Assembly (NCBI RefSeq): GCF_016862395.1
Contig: NZ_BOMW01000006.1
Coordinates: 295,709 to 359,708 of the forward strand
DNA from: Actinoplanes siamensis
GTDB lineage: Bacteria; Actinomycetota; Actinomycetes; Mycobacteriales; Micromonosporaceae
Direction of reading: 5' to 3'
DNA: 64,000 nucleotides
Position 1 is the stretch's first letter. Each line of letters begins with the position of its first letter. Made by a program: the position numbers and the translations under genes. The notes beneath the pieces are model-generated. The model had not been told where the DNA came from. It saw only the letters and a program-made list of their open reading frames with translations, and searched no databases. This document shows, in pieces, positions 54,501-62,981 of this stretch.

Positions 54501-55397
54501 TCAGTCGAGCCGGACCGTCCGGCCCTGCGCGATCGACTGCGCGGCCGCCGCGAGCACCGCCGTCACGCGCGCGCCGAAATCGACGTCGCAGGCCGGCTTC
54601 GGCCCGCCCGCGGCGGCGGCCAGCAGTTGGTCGAGCGCGACCCGGAAGCAGTCGACCGGGGAGAAGTCGACGGCCGGCACGCTGCGGACCCCGGCCTCGC
54701 CGGCGAACTCGGTCGCCTGTCGGACAGTTGCCTCCGGGGCGTCCACCGAAAGAGTGAGCCGGCTGATCGCGCCGTTCTCGTGGCGCAGCAGCACCGCGGT
54801 CAGATCCCGCGCGCCGGTCAGGCCGGTCACCTCGGTCACCGGGCCGAGGATCGGCAGCACCAGGGAGAGCGCGTGCGGGCCGACGTCCCAGAGACCGCCG
54901 CGCTCGCGCCGCCACGGCGAGGCGCCGAACGGGTTGTCCGGCGTGAAGATCGAGCCCAGGTGGTCGACCCGGGCCTCGGTCCAGCCGCCGGTCTCCACCG
55001 CCTCCGCGACGAACCGCTCGGTCTCCGGCACGAAGCGCCTGGTGAAGAAGACCACCGACGCCAGGTCACGGTCGGCGACGGCCGAGGCCAATGCGGACGC
55101 TTCCTCGGTACGCAGGGAGACCGGCTTGTCGAGCAGGAGGTGCCGCCCAGCGCGGGCCGCGCGGATCGCGATCGGCGCCTGGACGTCCGGCGGCAGGGCG
55201 ATCGCCACCGCGTCCACCTCGGCGATCAGCTCGTCGGCGTCGCCGTAGGCCCGGGCGCCGTGCTTGCCGGCCAGCTCCGCCGCCTTTGCCGGGTCGCGTC
55301 CCCAGACGCCGGCCAGCTCGACGCCGGGGTGCCGGGCGAGTGCCTCGGCGTGCACCATGTGCGCCCAGGGTCCCGTACCGAACAATCCGAACCGCAC
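54501..55397 (-). CDS. Gfo/Idh/MocA-family oxidoreductase
   Basis: The 298-residue protein has an N-terminal Rossmann domain (FGLFGTGPWAHMVHAEAL), the DKPVSL motif with the conserved EKP-type lysine, and the alpha/beta substrate domain. It is an NAD(P)-dependent sugar or cyclitol dehydrogenase. The substrate is unknown and neighbours give no hint. Confidence 0.88.
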   Translation of the reverse strand: MRFGLFGTGPWAHMVHAEALARHPGVELAGVWGRDPAKAAELAGKHGARAYGDADELIAEVDAVAIALPPDVQAPIAIRAARAGRHLLLDKPVSLRTEEASALASAVADRDLASVVFFTRRFVPETERFVAEAVETGGWTEARVDHLGSIFTPDNPFGASPWRRERGGLWDVGPHALSLVLPILGPVTEVTGLTGARDLTAVLLRHENGAISRLTLSVDAPEATVRQATEFAGEAGVRSVPAVDFSPVDCFRVALDQLLAAAAGGPKPACDVDFGARVTAVLAAAAQSIAQGRTVRLD

Positions 55398-55473
55398 GAT
55401 TCGCCCACCTCACTGAAAAGGATCTCCGGGGCGGAAGTTACCAGCCCAGAGCCACGTCAGTAACCTGTGCCGG

Positions 55474-55836
55474 GTGAACGGTCCCCTCTCGGTGGCGACG
55501 ATCGTCGTCGCGCTCGTCCTGGCCGCGTGGTACTTCCTGCGCAGCGCGTTGGACCGCGCGCCCAGCCGCCTGGATCTACTGGCCATGGCCGGGCTCAGCG
55601 CGCTGGTCACGGTCCTGGTCGTGGTCGCTGTGATCGGGCTCTTCGACGGCACCCGCCCGTCGGACACCGCCACCTTCGGCGGCTACCTGGTCACCACTGT
55701 CTGCTTCGCCCCGGCCGCCATCTGGCTGGCCCGCCTGGAGCCGACCCGCTGGGGATCGCTCATCCTCGGCGTCGGCGCCGTCGTCCTGCCCGTCCTGGTG
55801 CTGCGCCTGCAGCAGATCGCGTCGGTGATCTCATGA
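55474..55836 (+). CDS. Four-helix membrane protein
   Basis: The 120-residue protein has four hydrophobic helices (from LSVATIVVALVLAAWYFL to SLILGVGAVVLPVLVL) and begins with GTG. The next gene overlaps its stop (ATGA), suggesting the two work together. Similar small-membrane-protein pairs are common in actinobacteria and uncharacterised. Confidence 0.72.
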   Translation: MNGPLSVATIVVALVLAAWYFLRSALDRAPSRLDLLAMAGLSALVTVLVVVAVIGLFDGTRPSDTATFGGYLVTTVCFAPAAIWLARLEPTRWGSLILGVGAVVLPVLVLRLQQIASVIS

Positions 55837-56267
55837 GCACCTCCACCCGGCCGCGCGACGCGGCGCTCGGCACCGGCCTCGGCCGGGTGCTGCTGCTGGT
55901 CTACGGCACGTTCGCGCTCTCCGCGAGCGCCCGCGCCCTGGTCCAGATCAGCACGCGCTTCTCCGAGGCCCCGCTGGCCTACCTGCTCTCCGCCCTGGCC
56001 GGCGTGATCTACCTCGCCGCCACCGTCGGCCTGGCCGTCGGAGGCCCGCGGGGACGTCTGATCGCCCTGGTCAGCTGCAGCATCGAGCTGCTCGGCGTGC
56101 TGGTCGTCGGCACCCTGAGCATCGCCGACAAGGTGGCCTTCCCGGACGACACGGTCTGGTCCCGCTACGGCAGCGGCTACGGCTACGTCCCCCTGATCCT
56201 CCCGTTCATCGGCCTCTGGTGGATCCGATATCAGCGCCCCAGCCGCAACCGCGACCAGCAGGCATAA
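55833..56267 (+). CDS. Membrane protein, coupled to the preceding gene
   Basis: The 144-residue protein has about four hydrophobic helices (LGRVLLLVYGTFALSASAR, LAYLLSALAGVIYLAATVGL, IALVSCSIELLGVLVVGTL, VPLILPFIGLWWI). It overlaps the upstream gene by 4 bp. Function is unknown. Confidence 0.75.
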   Translation: MSTSTRPRDAALGTGLGRVLLLVYGTFALSASARALVQISTRFSEAPLAYLLSALAGVIYLAATVGLAVGGPRGRLIALVSCSIELLGVLVVGTLSIADKVAFPDDTVWSRYGSGYGYVPLILPFIGLWWIRYQRPSRNRDQQA

Positions 56268-56289
56268 CGCCTCGAAGGGCGTTATGCCT
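56260..56289. terminator. Bidirectional terminator
   Basis: A perfect 12-bp stem (arms 56260-56271 and 56278-56289) with a 6-nt loop contains the stop codons of both convergent genes, so one hairpin closes both transcription units. Confidence 0.7.
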
Positions 56290-57763
56290 GCGAGCCGGAG
56301 GCGACGCCATCGGACACAGCATGGGGCAGGAAGTTGCAGTTGTCTTTGGTTACCAGGCCGTCTACGCCGATTCCTTCGCGGATGCCCATGCCGGCTGGTT
56401 CACCGTCGATCAGCCAGGAGCCGATCACCGGGTGCACCGTGCCCTCCAGACCGTCGAAGGACGGCAGTTCGCAGAGCTCCTGCACGACGTAGCGCCCGTC
56501 TGACCCGTACTCCGAGGGGTTGTCGGTGATCGGGGCCCCGTCGCGGACCAGCGTGACCGATCCGCCCTCCCGGCCCCAGAGGGGTTTCTTCGCGTACGAC
56601 GTCAGCCCGGCCGCCTTGGAGGACTCCGCGAAGTACGACGGCAGCAGGTACTTCCCGCGCTCCGGATCCGAACCGAACAGTTTCCACAGCACCGGCAGCA
56701 GCGCCTTGTTGCCGAGCAGCGCGGCCTTGTAGGGCGGCTCGATCCACACCGTGCCACGCTTCGACGGGTCGGCCATGTTGCGGAAGAACGCCTTGCCGCC
56801 CTCCTCGTGCCAGAACCACTCCCACGGGTACAGCATGAAGATCACGTCGATCGGCTGCGCCTCGTTCTCCCGGCCGGGCGCCGGCACGAACACCACCCGG
56901 TCACCGGCCACGTCCCAGCCGATCTGGCTCATCGCGATCAGCTCGACCGGGAAGCCCGCCTCCTCGGCCGTGGACATCAGGTAGGCCACGTTCATCCGGT
57001 CCTCACCGGAGGTGTCCGACGTCTCGTACGCGAAGAAGATCTTGGGTTTCTCCGGGAGCCAGGGACGGGCCTCGCGCAGCTTGGCGATGTTGCGCCGCCA
57101 GGCGCCCGGGTTGGCCGGCTCGCCGTCGGCGGCCTCCCAGCCGACCAGCCGGTCGTGGATCGAGTTCCACTGCCGCCAGGGGTGGCTGCTGACGCCGGTC
57201 TGGTCCATCCAGTGCCACTGGATCACCGCGGCCTCGACCAGCGACGTCGGCGTCTGCGCGTTGAACTCGAGCAGCCTGGGCGTGCTGCCGGTGCCGTTGT
57301 ACCACAGGTCGAAGCGGCCGTAGACGGTCGGCGAGAAGTCCGGCGTCTGCATCGGCGTGCGCATGTCCGGGTCCTTGTCGTGGTGCGTCCACGTCTCCGC
57401 GTCGCCGTCGAACCAGGTCCGGATGATCTGCTCGTGGGTGTACTCCGGGATGCCGATGCGGCTCAGGAAACACGCCTCCGGCGTGCAGATCGAGGCGAAG
57501 AAACCCTTCCGGCGACCTTCGGCGGTACGCCGTGGGCACTGCTCCACCATCCAGTCCCCGGCCTCGAGGCACATGTCGTAGAGCGTCGCCGTGGCGGTCT
57601 CCAGCTCTTCGATCTCGGCGGCGGTGAAGTCGTAGTACGGCCCCTCCTGCCAGTACGAGTACATCGACCCGTCCGGCAGCACATCGTCGTTGTACGTCAG
57701 CCCGAGACTGAAATTGGTCAGTCGCCAACCCTCGCGGACCGGCCCGTGCGGAACGCGGCGCAT
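56282..57763 (-). CDS. Glutathionylspermidine-synthase-like ATP-grasp protein
   Basis: The 493-residue protein matches the synthetase half of the GspS family (YgiC/YjfC type): PRLLEFNAQTPTSLVEAAVIQWHWM, then YPWEWFWHEEGGKAFF, KALLPVLWKLFG and a loop KKPLWGREGGSV. It would ligate a carboxylate to an amine with ATP. The substrate is unknown, since actinobacteria use mycothiol rather than glutathione. It follows a lipoprotein gene by 4 bp, the same lipoprotein-ligase pairing as ygiB-ygiC in enterobacteria. Confidence 0.85.
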   Translation of the reverse strand: MRRVPHGPVREGWRLTNFSLGLTYNDDVLPDGSMYSYWQEGPYYDFTAAEIEELETATATLYDMCLEAGDWMVEQCPRRTAEGRRKGFFASICTPEACFLSRIGIPEYTHEQIIRTWFDGDAETWTHHDKDPDMRTPMQTPDFSPTVYGRFDLWYNGTGSTPRLLEFNAQTPTSLVEAAVIQWHWMDQTGVSSHPWRQWNSIHDRLVGWEAADGEPANPGAWRRNIAKLREARPWLPEKPKIFFAYETSDTSGEDRMNVAYLMSTAEEAGFPVELIAMSQIGWDVAGDRVVFVPAPGRENEAQPIDVIFMLYPWEWFWHEEGGKAFFRNMADPSKRGTVWIEPPYKAALLGNKALLPVLWKLFGSDPERGKYLLPSYFAESSKAAGLTSYAKKPLWGREGGSVTLVRDGAPITDNPSEYGSDGRYVVQELCELPSFDGLEGTVHPVIGSWLIDGEPAGMGIREGIGVDGLVTKDNCNFLPHAVSDGVASGSQA

Positions 57764-57767
57764 CTAC

Positions 57768-58184
57768 TCAGCCACCCGACGATCCGTGACCCGAGGAGCC
57801 GTGACCGCCGCTCCCGCCCTTGCCGACCACACCGGTCTTGACCGTCCCGTTGCCGACCCGCCCGGTCGAGGGCAGCCCGTAGGAACTGCGTGCGGCGGAG
57901 TCGTTGTACGCGAACCGGCTGCCACCGGACGGCAGTTTCTGGCCGACCCGGTAACCGGAGCGGTAGTTCGGTGAGTGGTAGATGTAATACCCCCCGCCAC
58001 CGTGATAGGCGCCGTTGTGGTCATCACAGAAATCCTCGTCGACGATCACGCCGTTCTCGTCGGCGCAGTAGAAACCCTCGTCGTGATATTTGTTACTGCT
58101 GCACGCCGCTGTACCGCCCGCCGCGAGCAGCAAAAACGTGCTGGTCAACGACACGCTGCGGGAGCTCATGCGTCGGTTCATCAC
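57768..58184 (-). CDS. Putative lipoprotein, Gly/Ser/His-rich
   Basis: The 138-residue protein has a signal sequence (VSLTSTFLLLAAGGTAACSS) with a lipobox-like TAAC, then a cysteine-containing EGFYCADENGVIVDEDFCDDH segment, then a low-complexity Gly/Ser/Tyr tail. It is exported and probably anchored to the membrane. It is cotranscribed with the GspS-like gene. Confidence 0.72.
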   Translation of the reverse strand: MMNRRMSSRSVSLTSTFLLLAAGGTAACSSNKYHDEGFYCADENGVIVDEDFCDDHNGAYHGGGGYYIYHSPNYRSGYRVGQKLPSGGSRFAYNDSAARSSYGLPSTGRVGNGTVKTGVVGKGGSGGHGSSGHGSSGG

Positions 58185-58217
58185 TTCTTTGTAGCCGTTC
58201 TCAGCAAGTTGTCAGCG

Positions 58218-58982
58218 TCAGTCTCTGGGCCCACCGGCCACATAAATCACCTGGCCGGACACAAACCCGGCGCCCTCGCTCGCGAGGAACGAGACGGTGT
58301 TCGCCACATCCTCCGGACGGCCCGCGCGGGCCACCGGAATCTGCGCGACCGCCGCCTTCTCGAAGTCGGCGAAGTCCACACCGACCCGCGCCGCGGTGGC
58401 CCGGGTCATGTCGGTGACGATGAAACCGGGCGCCACCGCGTTCGCGGTGATGCCGAACTTACCCAGCTCGATCGCCAGCGTCTTGGTGAAGCCCTGGATC
58501 CCGGCCTTGGCCGCCGCGTAGTTCGCCTGACCGCGATTGCCCAGCGCCGACGTGCTCGACAGGCTGACGATCCGGCCGAACTTGGCGTCCACCATGTGCT
58601 TCTGCACCGCCCGGCTGAACAGGAAGGCGCCGCGCAGGTGCACCGCCATCACGGTGTCCCAGTCGTCCTCGCTCATCTTGAACAGCAGATTGTCCCGCAG
58701 CACCCCGGCGTTGTTGACCAGCACGGTGGGCGGGCCGAGCTCGGCCACCACCCGCTCCACAGCGGCGGTCACCTGGGCCGGATCCGACACGTCGGCGCCG
58801 ATCGCGGCCGCGGTGCCGCCGGCGTCGTGGATCGCCGTGACCGTGTTGGCGCAGGCGCCCTCGTCGAGATCGACGACCGCGACGGACAACCCGTCGGCGG
58901 CGAGCTTGAGCGCGACGGCCTCACCGATGCCGCGTGCGGCCCCGGTGACGATGGCGACCCTCGACGATGCGGACTGCGACAC
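58218..58982 (-). CDS. 3-oxoacyl-ACP reductase-like SDR
   Basis: The 254-residue short-chain dehydrogenase has TGAARGIGEAVALKLA for NAD(P), NNAG, and the catalytic Ser with YxxxK in SSTSALGNRGQANYAAAKAG. It resembles FabG proteins that reduce 3-oxoacyl-ACP/CoA. The GTG at 58982 follows GGAGG and matches the normal length; the frame stays open far upstream, antisense-like within the GH13 gene, and that part is not the gene. It lies 53 bp after the GH13 stop. Confidence 0.88.
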   Translation of the reverse strand: MSQSASSRVAIVTGAARGIGEAVALKLAADGLSVAVVDLDEGACANTVTAIHDAGGTAAAIGADVSDPAQVTAAVERVVAELGPPTVLVNNAGVLRDNLLFKMSEDDWDTVMAVHLRGAFLFSRAVQKHMVDAKFGRIVSLSSTSALGNRGQANYAAAKAGIQGFTKTLAIELGKFGITANAVAPGFIVTDMTRATAARVGVDFADFEKAAVAQIPVARAGRPEDVANTVSFLASEGAGFVSGQVIYVAGGPRD

Positions 58983-59035
58983 TGCGGCCTCCGGTTGTGA
59001 TCTTCGCTGCTCCTGACCGGTGATGCTAATCCGGA

Positions 59036-60682
59036 TCAGGCGGTTCTGCGCATGCGGATCCAGCGGTATCCGTAACCGGCCACCGGAAGATCGGCGAGCT
59101 TGCCCGGTTCCGGGTACTCCTGATCGGCCAGCACGTCGTTGGGCAGCTCCGCCTCGGCCCCGATGGAGCTCAGGTCGGCGGTCACCTCCCGCGGCCCGAG
59201 ATTGTGCAGGAAGAGCATGGTGCCGGTGTCGTCGTCGGCCCGGTGCACGAGCAGTCCGCGCGGGGCCGGCACGTCGACGTGCGAGCACGAGCCGGTGCCG
59301 ACCTCCGGGGCCTCGCGCAGCGTCCGGATCATCCGCTCGAACCAGGAGAGCAGCGACGACGCGTCGTGGCGCTGCCGGGTCACGTTGACCTTGTCGTACC
59401 CGAAGTCGCCGTCCCGCACCACCGGCCGGACCAGCTGATCCGGCGCGGCGGTGGAGAAGCCGGCGTTGGGCAGGCCGGACCACTGCATCGGGGTACGGAT
59501 CGCGTCCCGGCCCTCCAGCGCGAGGTCGTCGCCCATGCCGATCTCCTCGCCGTAGCGCAGCACCGGGGTGCCGCGCAGGCTGAACTGCAACGCGTACGCC
59601 AGCTCCAGCCGGCGCCTGTCGTTGCCCAGCATCGGGGCCAGCCGGCGGCGGATGCCCCGGCCGTAGAGCTGCATCTGCGGGTCGGGGCCGAACTTCGCGA
59701 AGACGTCCGCGCGCTGCTCGGCGGTGAGCCGGGACAGGTCGATCTCGTCGTGGTTGCGCAGGAACGTGGCCCACTGTCCGCCGGCCGGCAGCTTCGGCGT
59801 GTCCCGCAGCGCGTCGATGATCGGCTCCGGGTCCTCGCGGGCCAGCGCCAGCACCATCCTGGCGTTGAGCAGGAAGTCGAAGAGCATGTGGATCCGGTTG
59901 CCCGACCCGCCCTCGTCCCCGAAGTACGTCACCAGCTGCGTGGGCTCCACATTGGCCTCGGCCAGCAGCACCGCGTCGCTCCTGCGCCACTGCACGTGCT
60001 GGCGCAGTTCGGTGAGGAAGTCGAAGTCCTTCGGTGAGTCCGGGTTGCCCGGGTCGGTCTCCTCGATGATGAACGGCACCGCGTCCATCCGGAATCCGGC
60101 GACCCCGAGCTGCAGCCAGAACGCGCAGATCTTCTTGATCTCCGCACGGACCTCGGGATTCCTGATGTCGAGGTCCGGCTGGAACTTGTAGAACCGGTGG
60201 TAGTACCAGAGTTTGGCGGTCCGGTCGTACGACCAGGTCTCGCTCTGCTCGCCGGGGAAGACCATGCCCTGCTTGCGGTCCGCCGGCTCGGTCTCGCTCC
60301 AGACATACCAGTCGCGGTACGGCGAGTCGGGCGACGACCGGGCGGATACGAACCACGGGTGCTTGTCGGACGTGTGGTTGACCACCAGGTCGATGATCAC
60401 CTTGATGCCCCGGTTGCCGGCCTGGTGCAGCAGCTCGGCGAAGTCGCCGAGGGTGCCGAACCGCGGGTCGACGTTGTAGAAGTCGGCCACGTCGTAACCG
60501 TCGTCGCGGTCCGGCGAGGGGTGGATCGGATTCAGCCAGATGCAGGTCACGCCGAGGCGGGCCAGGTAGTCGAGGCGGCCGATCAGTCCGGGGATGTCGC
60601 CGCAGCCGTCTCCGTTCGAGTCGGCGAAGGTGTCGATGTCCAGGCAGTAGACCACCGCCTGCTGGTACCACCGGTCACTCAT
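59036..60682 (-). CDS. GH13 alpha-glucosidase/trehalose-synthase-like enzyme
   Basis: The 548-residue (beta/alpha)8 glycosidase has the four GH13 motifs: DLVVNHTS, GFRMDAVP (nucleophile Asp), LLAEANV (acid/base Glu), and FLRNHDEIDLS. The overall pattern (YQQAVVYCLDIDTFADSNGDG, IWLNPIHPSP, YGEEIGMGDD) resembles trehalose synthase and related intracellular glucosidases. There is no signal peptide, so it acts on cytoplasmic sugars. Maltose/trehalose interconversion is the best guess. Confidence 0.85.
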   Translation of the reverse strand: MSDRWYQQAVVYCLDIDTFADSNGDGCGDIPGLIGRLDYLARLGVTCIWLNPIHPSPDRDDGYDVADFYNVDPRFGTLGDFAELLHQAGNRGIKVIIDLVVNHTSDKHPWFVSARSSPDSPYRDWYVWSETEPADRKQGMVFPGEQSETWSYDRTAKLWYYHRFYKFQPDLDIRNPEVRAEIKKICAFWLQLGVAGFRMDAVPFIIEETDPGNPDSPKDFDFLTELRQHVQWRRSDAVLLAEANVEPTQLVTYFGDEGGSGNRIHMLFDFLLNARMVLALAREDPEPIIDALRDTPKLPAGGQWATFLRNHDEIDLSRLTAEQRADVFAKFGPDPQMQLYGRGIRRRLAPMLGNDRRRLELAYALQFSLRGTPVLRYGEEIGMGDDLALEGRDAIRTPMQWSGLPNAGFSTAAPDQLVRPVVRDGDFGYDKVNVTRQRHDASSLLSWFERMIRTLREAPEVGTGSCSHVDVPAPRGLLVHRADDDTGTMLFLHNLGPREVTADLSSIGAEAELPNDVLADQEYPEPGKLADLPVAGYGYRWIRMRRTA

Positions 60683-60714
60683 GCGCCTCTACTTGTCCGC
60701 GCCGGCCGACCCCG

Positions 60715-61006
60715 AAACCGGACGCCGGGACCGCTCGAACCGGTGCCGGCCACCCGGCGCAGCGCGGTCGCCAGCAGCATCGCGCCGAACAGGTGCACCA
60801 CCCGGGCGGAGCGTGACCAGTAGACGTCACCGGCCGGGCATCACCGCCGCAGCCGGGCGGCCACGGCGTGCCGGAGCACGTCGAACACCTGGGCCGGGCC
60901 GGGACGCGGGTCGCTCATCAGCACGCCGAGCATCTCCTCCCCGTACTCCCGGCGGAAGTCACCCGGACAGAGCGCGAGCAGGCGCCGGTAGCGGATCTTC
61001 GGTCAT
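60715..61006 (-). pseudogene. Remnant of a small actinobacterial membrane-protein gene
   Basis: The minus strand shows RYRRLLALCPGDFRREYGEEM, then VFDVLRHAVAARLRR, typical of the N-terminal domain of a protein usually encoded beside PadR regulators. The start (ATG at 61006) is in another frame, and the frame stops before the membrane region, of which only pieces (VVHLFGAMLLATALRR) remain. It is a frameshifted, truncated relic. Confidence 0.5.
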
Positions 61007-61118
61007 GCGGTGGCACCAGGAACGTGGGCTCCCGCAGGGGCACGTCAGTCATGGCAGGAGCCGCTCATCGGTATATCCGGAAGTGGTTGCCGACGGATCC
61101 ACCGGGTACGACAGGTGG

Positions 61119-61775
61119 ATGGCAGAACTGAGTGGGCTGGCCGGCTGGGTGGCCTCGGTCATCGACGCGCTCGGCGAAACCGGTGTCGGCCTGCTCGTCG
61201 CGCTGGAGAACCTGGTCCCCCCGATCCCCAGCGAGATCGTGCTCTCCATGGCCGGCTATCTGGCCGGTGAGGGCCGGGTCGGCCTCGTCCCGGTCTGGGC
61301 CGCCGCGACACTGGGCGCGCTGCTCGGGGCGCTGCTGCTCTACTGGCTCGGGCGTGGCCTCGGCGAGGATCGGCTGCGCCGCTGGCTGGACCGGATCCCC
61401 CTGGTCGACGCGGCGGACCTGGACAAGGCGGATCGCTGGTTCGAGCGGCACGAGAAGGCGGCCGTGCTGTTCGGGCGGTGTGCGCCGGTGGTACGGAGCC
61501 TGGTCTCGATCCCGGCCGGCGCCAACCGGATGAACCTGGGCCAGTTCGCCCTGTTCACCACGATCGGCAGCGGCGCCTGGAACGCGATCTTCGTGGGCGC
61601 CGGGTACGCGCTCGGCTCACGCTGGCAGGACGTGGAGAAGTACAGCCACTGGTTCGACTACGGCATCTGGGCGTTCTTCGCGGTGGCCATCGCCTGGTGG
61701 GTGGTGAAAAAGGCGCGCGGCCGCTCGACGGACGAGCGACCGCGCACCGGGGATCAGGTCAGAAGCCCGCGCTGA
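61119..61775 (+). CDS. DedA-family membrane protein
   Basis: The 218-residue protein has LENLVPPIPSEIVLSMAGYLAG, GALLGALLLYWLGRGLG, and FGRCAPVVRSLVSIPAGANRMN, the signature of the DedA/SNARE-associated (VTT) superfamily. The start ATG at 61119 has AGGTGG just upstream. DedA proteins move phospholipid or polyprenyl-phosphate carriers across the membrane. It overlaps the convergent chitinase by 17 bp. Confidence 0.9.
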   Translation: MAELSGLAGWVASVIDALGETGVGLLVALENLVPPIPSEIVLSMAGYLAGEGRVGLVPVWAAATLGALLGALLLYWLGRGLGEDRLRRWLDRIPLVDAADLDKADRWFERHEKAAVLFGRCAPVVRSLVSIPAGANRMNLGQFALFTTIGSGAWNAIFVGAGYALGSRWQDVEKYSHWFDYGIWAFFAVAIAWWVVKKARGRSTDERPRTGDQVRSPR

Positions 61776-62955
61776 CCTTGGTGAAAGCCCAGTCGGACTG
61801 CGCGATGCCGGAGCAGTCGGAGACCACGCCGCCGCCGGCGCAGCCACGGTCCCGGTTGACCGCCCAGAAGGTGAAGCGGGACAGGCCCTTGCTCTTGGCG
61901 TAGTCCCGGATCCGGGTCCAGGTGTCGACCGAGGTGACCTCCTGCTGGTCGGAGAGACCGTTCATGCCGGAGATGCCGACGTGCGAGTACGCCTGCGCGT
62001 CGGTGTAGCCGAAGGTGGTCTTCACCAGGTTCTTCAGGCCCTCGGTGGCGCCGACGGTGGAGGCGTACATGTCCGAGCCGCCGCCGAAGTCGAACGGCAT
62101 CTGGGTGAAGATGTCGATGTTCGCGCCCAGCGCCTTGGCCTGCTGCACCAGCCGGGTGCCGTAGTAGCTCGGGCCGGTCGGCGTGGTGCCGAAGGTGACG
62201 ATCGTCTTCACCGACGGGTTGTTCGCCTTGATGATCTTCAGGGCGCCCAGGATCCGGTCCTGGACCGCGGTGTTCTCGAACTCGTCGGTGTTCTCGATGT
62301 CGATGTCGATCGCCTTCAGGCCGAAGGCGTTGATCACCTTCTGGTACGCGCCGGCGAGCGCGTCGGCCGTGGCGCAGTTCGGGCCGAGCTTGTTGCCGCT
62401 CCAGCCGCCGATCGACGGGACGACGTCCGCGCCGGCCGCCTTGATCTGGCTGATGTAGTTGGCGTGCACGCCGCCGGTCAGGCCGGACTCACCGTCCCAC
62501 ACCGGGTTGCAGCCGCCACTGGCCAGCACGAACGCCATGGTGAAGGACTTGATGCCGGTGGCGTTGACGACCGTGGCGGGCGCCGGCGGGTTGCCCCAGC
62601 CCGGGTAGACGTACGGCGCCGAGGCCATCTTGGTGCCGCTGGCCGGCGGCTGGGTGGTGGGCCCGGTGGGCGGGGTGGTGGTGGGCGGCGTGGTGCCGCC
62701 ACCGCAGGCGCCGTTGTCGATCCAGACGTCCCACTGACCACTGTGGGTGGCCGGCGACTCGTTCTGGGTCCACCACTTCGCCGTGTAGTTGTGGCCGCTC
62801 TGCGAGGCGACGTTGTCCTTGACGTAGGCGGCGCTCGCCGACCAGGCCGGGGCACAGGCCGCCGCCGCGCTGGCGAAGGTCATCGGGAGCACGGCCGCGG
62901 TGGCGCCGGACGCGAGGACCGCCGAGACGAGGGCGATCTTCCTGCTGAGTTTCAC
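61759..62955 (-). CDS. Secreted GH18 chitinase with N-terminal chitin-binding module
   Basis: The 398-residue protein has a signal peptide (VSAVLASGATAAVLPMTFASA), a CBM5/12-like module (AYVKDNVASQSGHNYTAKWWT, then SGQWDVWIDNGAC), a Thr/Pro linker, and a GH18 domain with the catalytic DxDxE in KAIDIDIENTDEF. It hydrolyses chitin outside the cell. The GTG at 62955 has GGAG 6 bp upstream. Its last ~55 residues are homologous to the fragment at 44.7 kb. Confidence 0.92.
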   Translation of the reverse strand: MKLSRKIALVSAVLASGATAAVLPMTFASAAAACAPAWSASAAYVKDNVASQSGHNYTAKWWTQNESPATHSGQWDVWIDNGACGGGTTPPTTTPPTGPTTQPPASGTKMASAPYVYPGWGNPPAPATVVNATGIKSFTMAFVLASGGCNPVWDGESGLTGGVHANYISQIKAAGADVVPSIGGWSGNKLGPNCATADALAGAYQKVINAFGLKAIDIDIENTDEFENTAVQDRILGALKIIKANNPSVKTIVTFGTTPTGPSYYGTRLVQQAKALGANIDIFTQMPFDFGGGSDMYASTVGATEGLKNLVKTTFGYTDAQAYSHVGISGMNGLSDQQEVTSVDTWTRIRDYAKSKGLSRFTFWAVNRDRGCAGGGVVSDCSGIAQSDWAFTKVSAGF

Positions 62956-62981
62956 GGGGATCTCCGAGAGGTGGGAGGGGA

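Noticed and set aside
58985..60671. Upstream part of the long frame containing the FabG-like reductase (817 codons in total)
   Set aside because: The region before 58982 is an alternate-frame reading of the GH13 gene. The reductase has its own GTG with a GGAGG site and normal family length.
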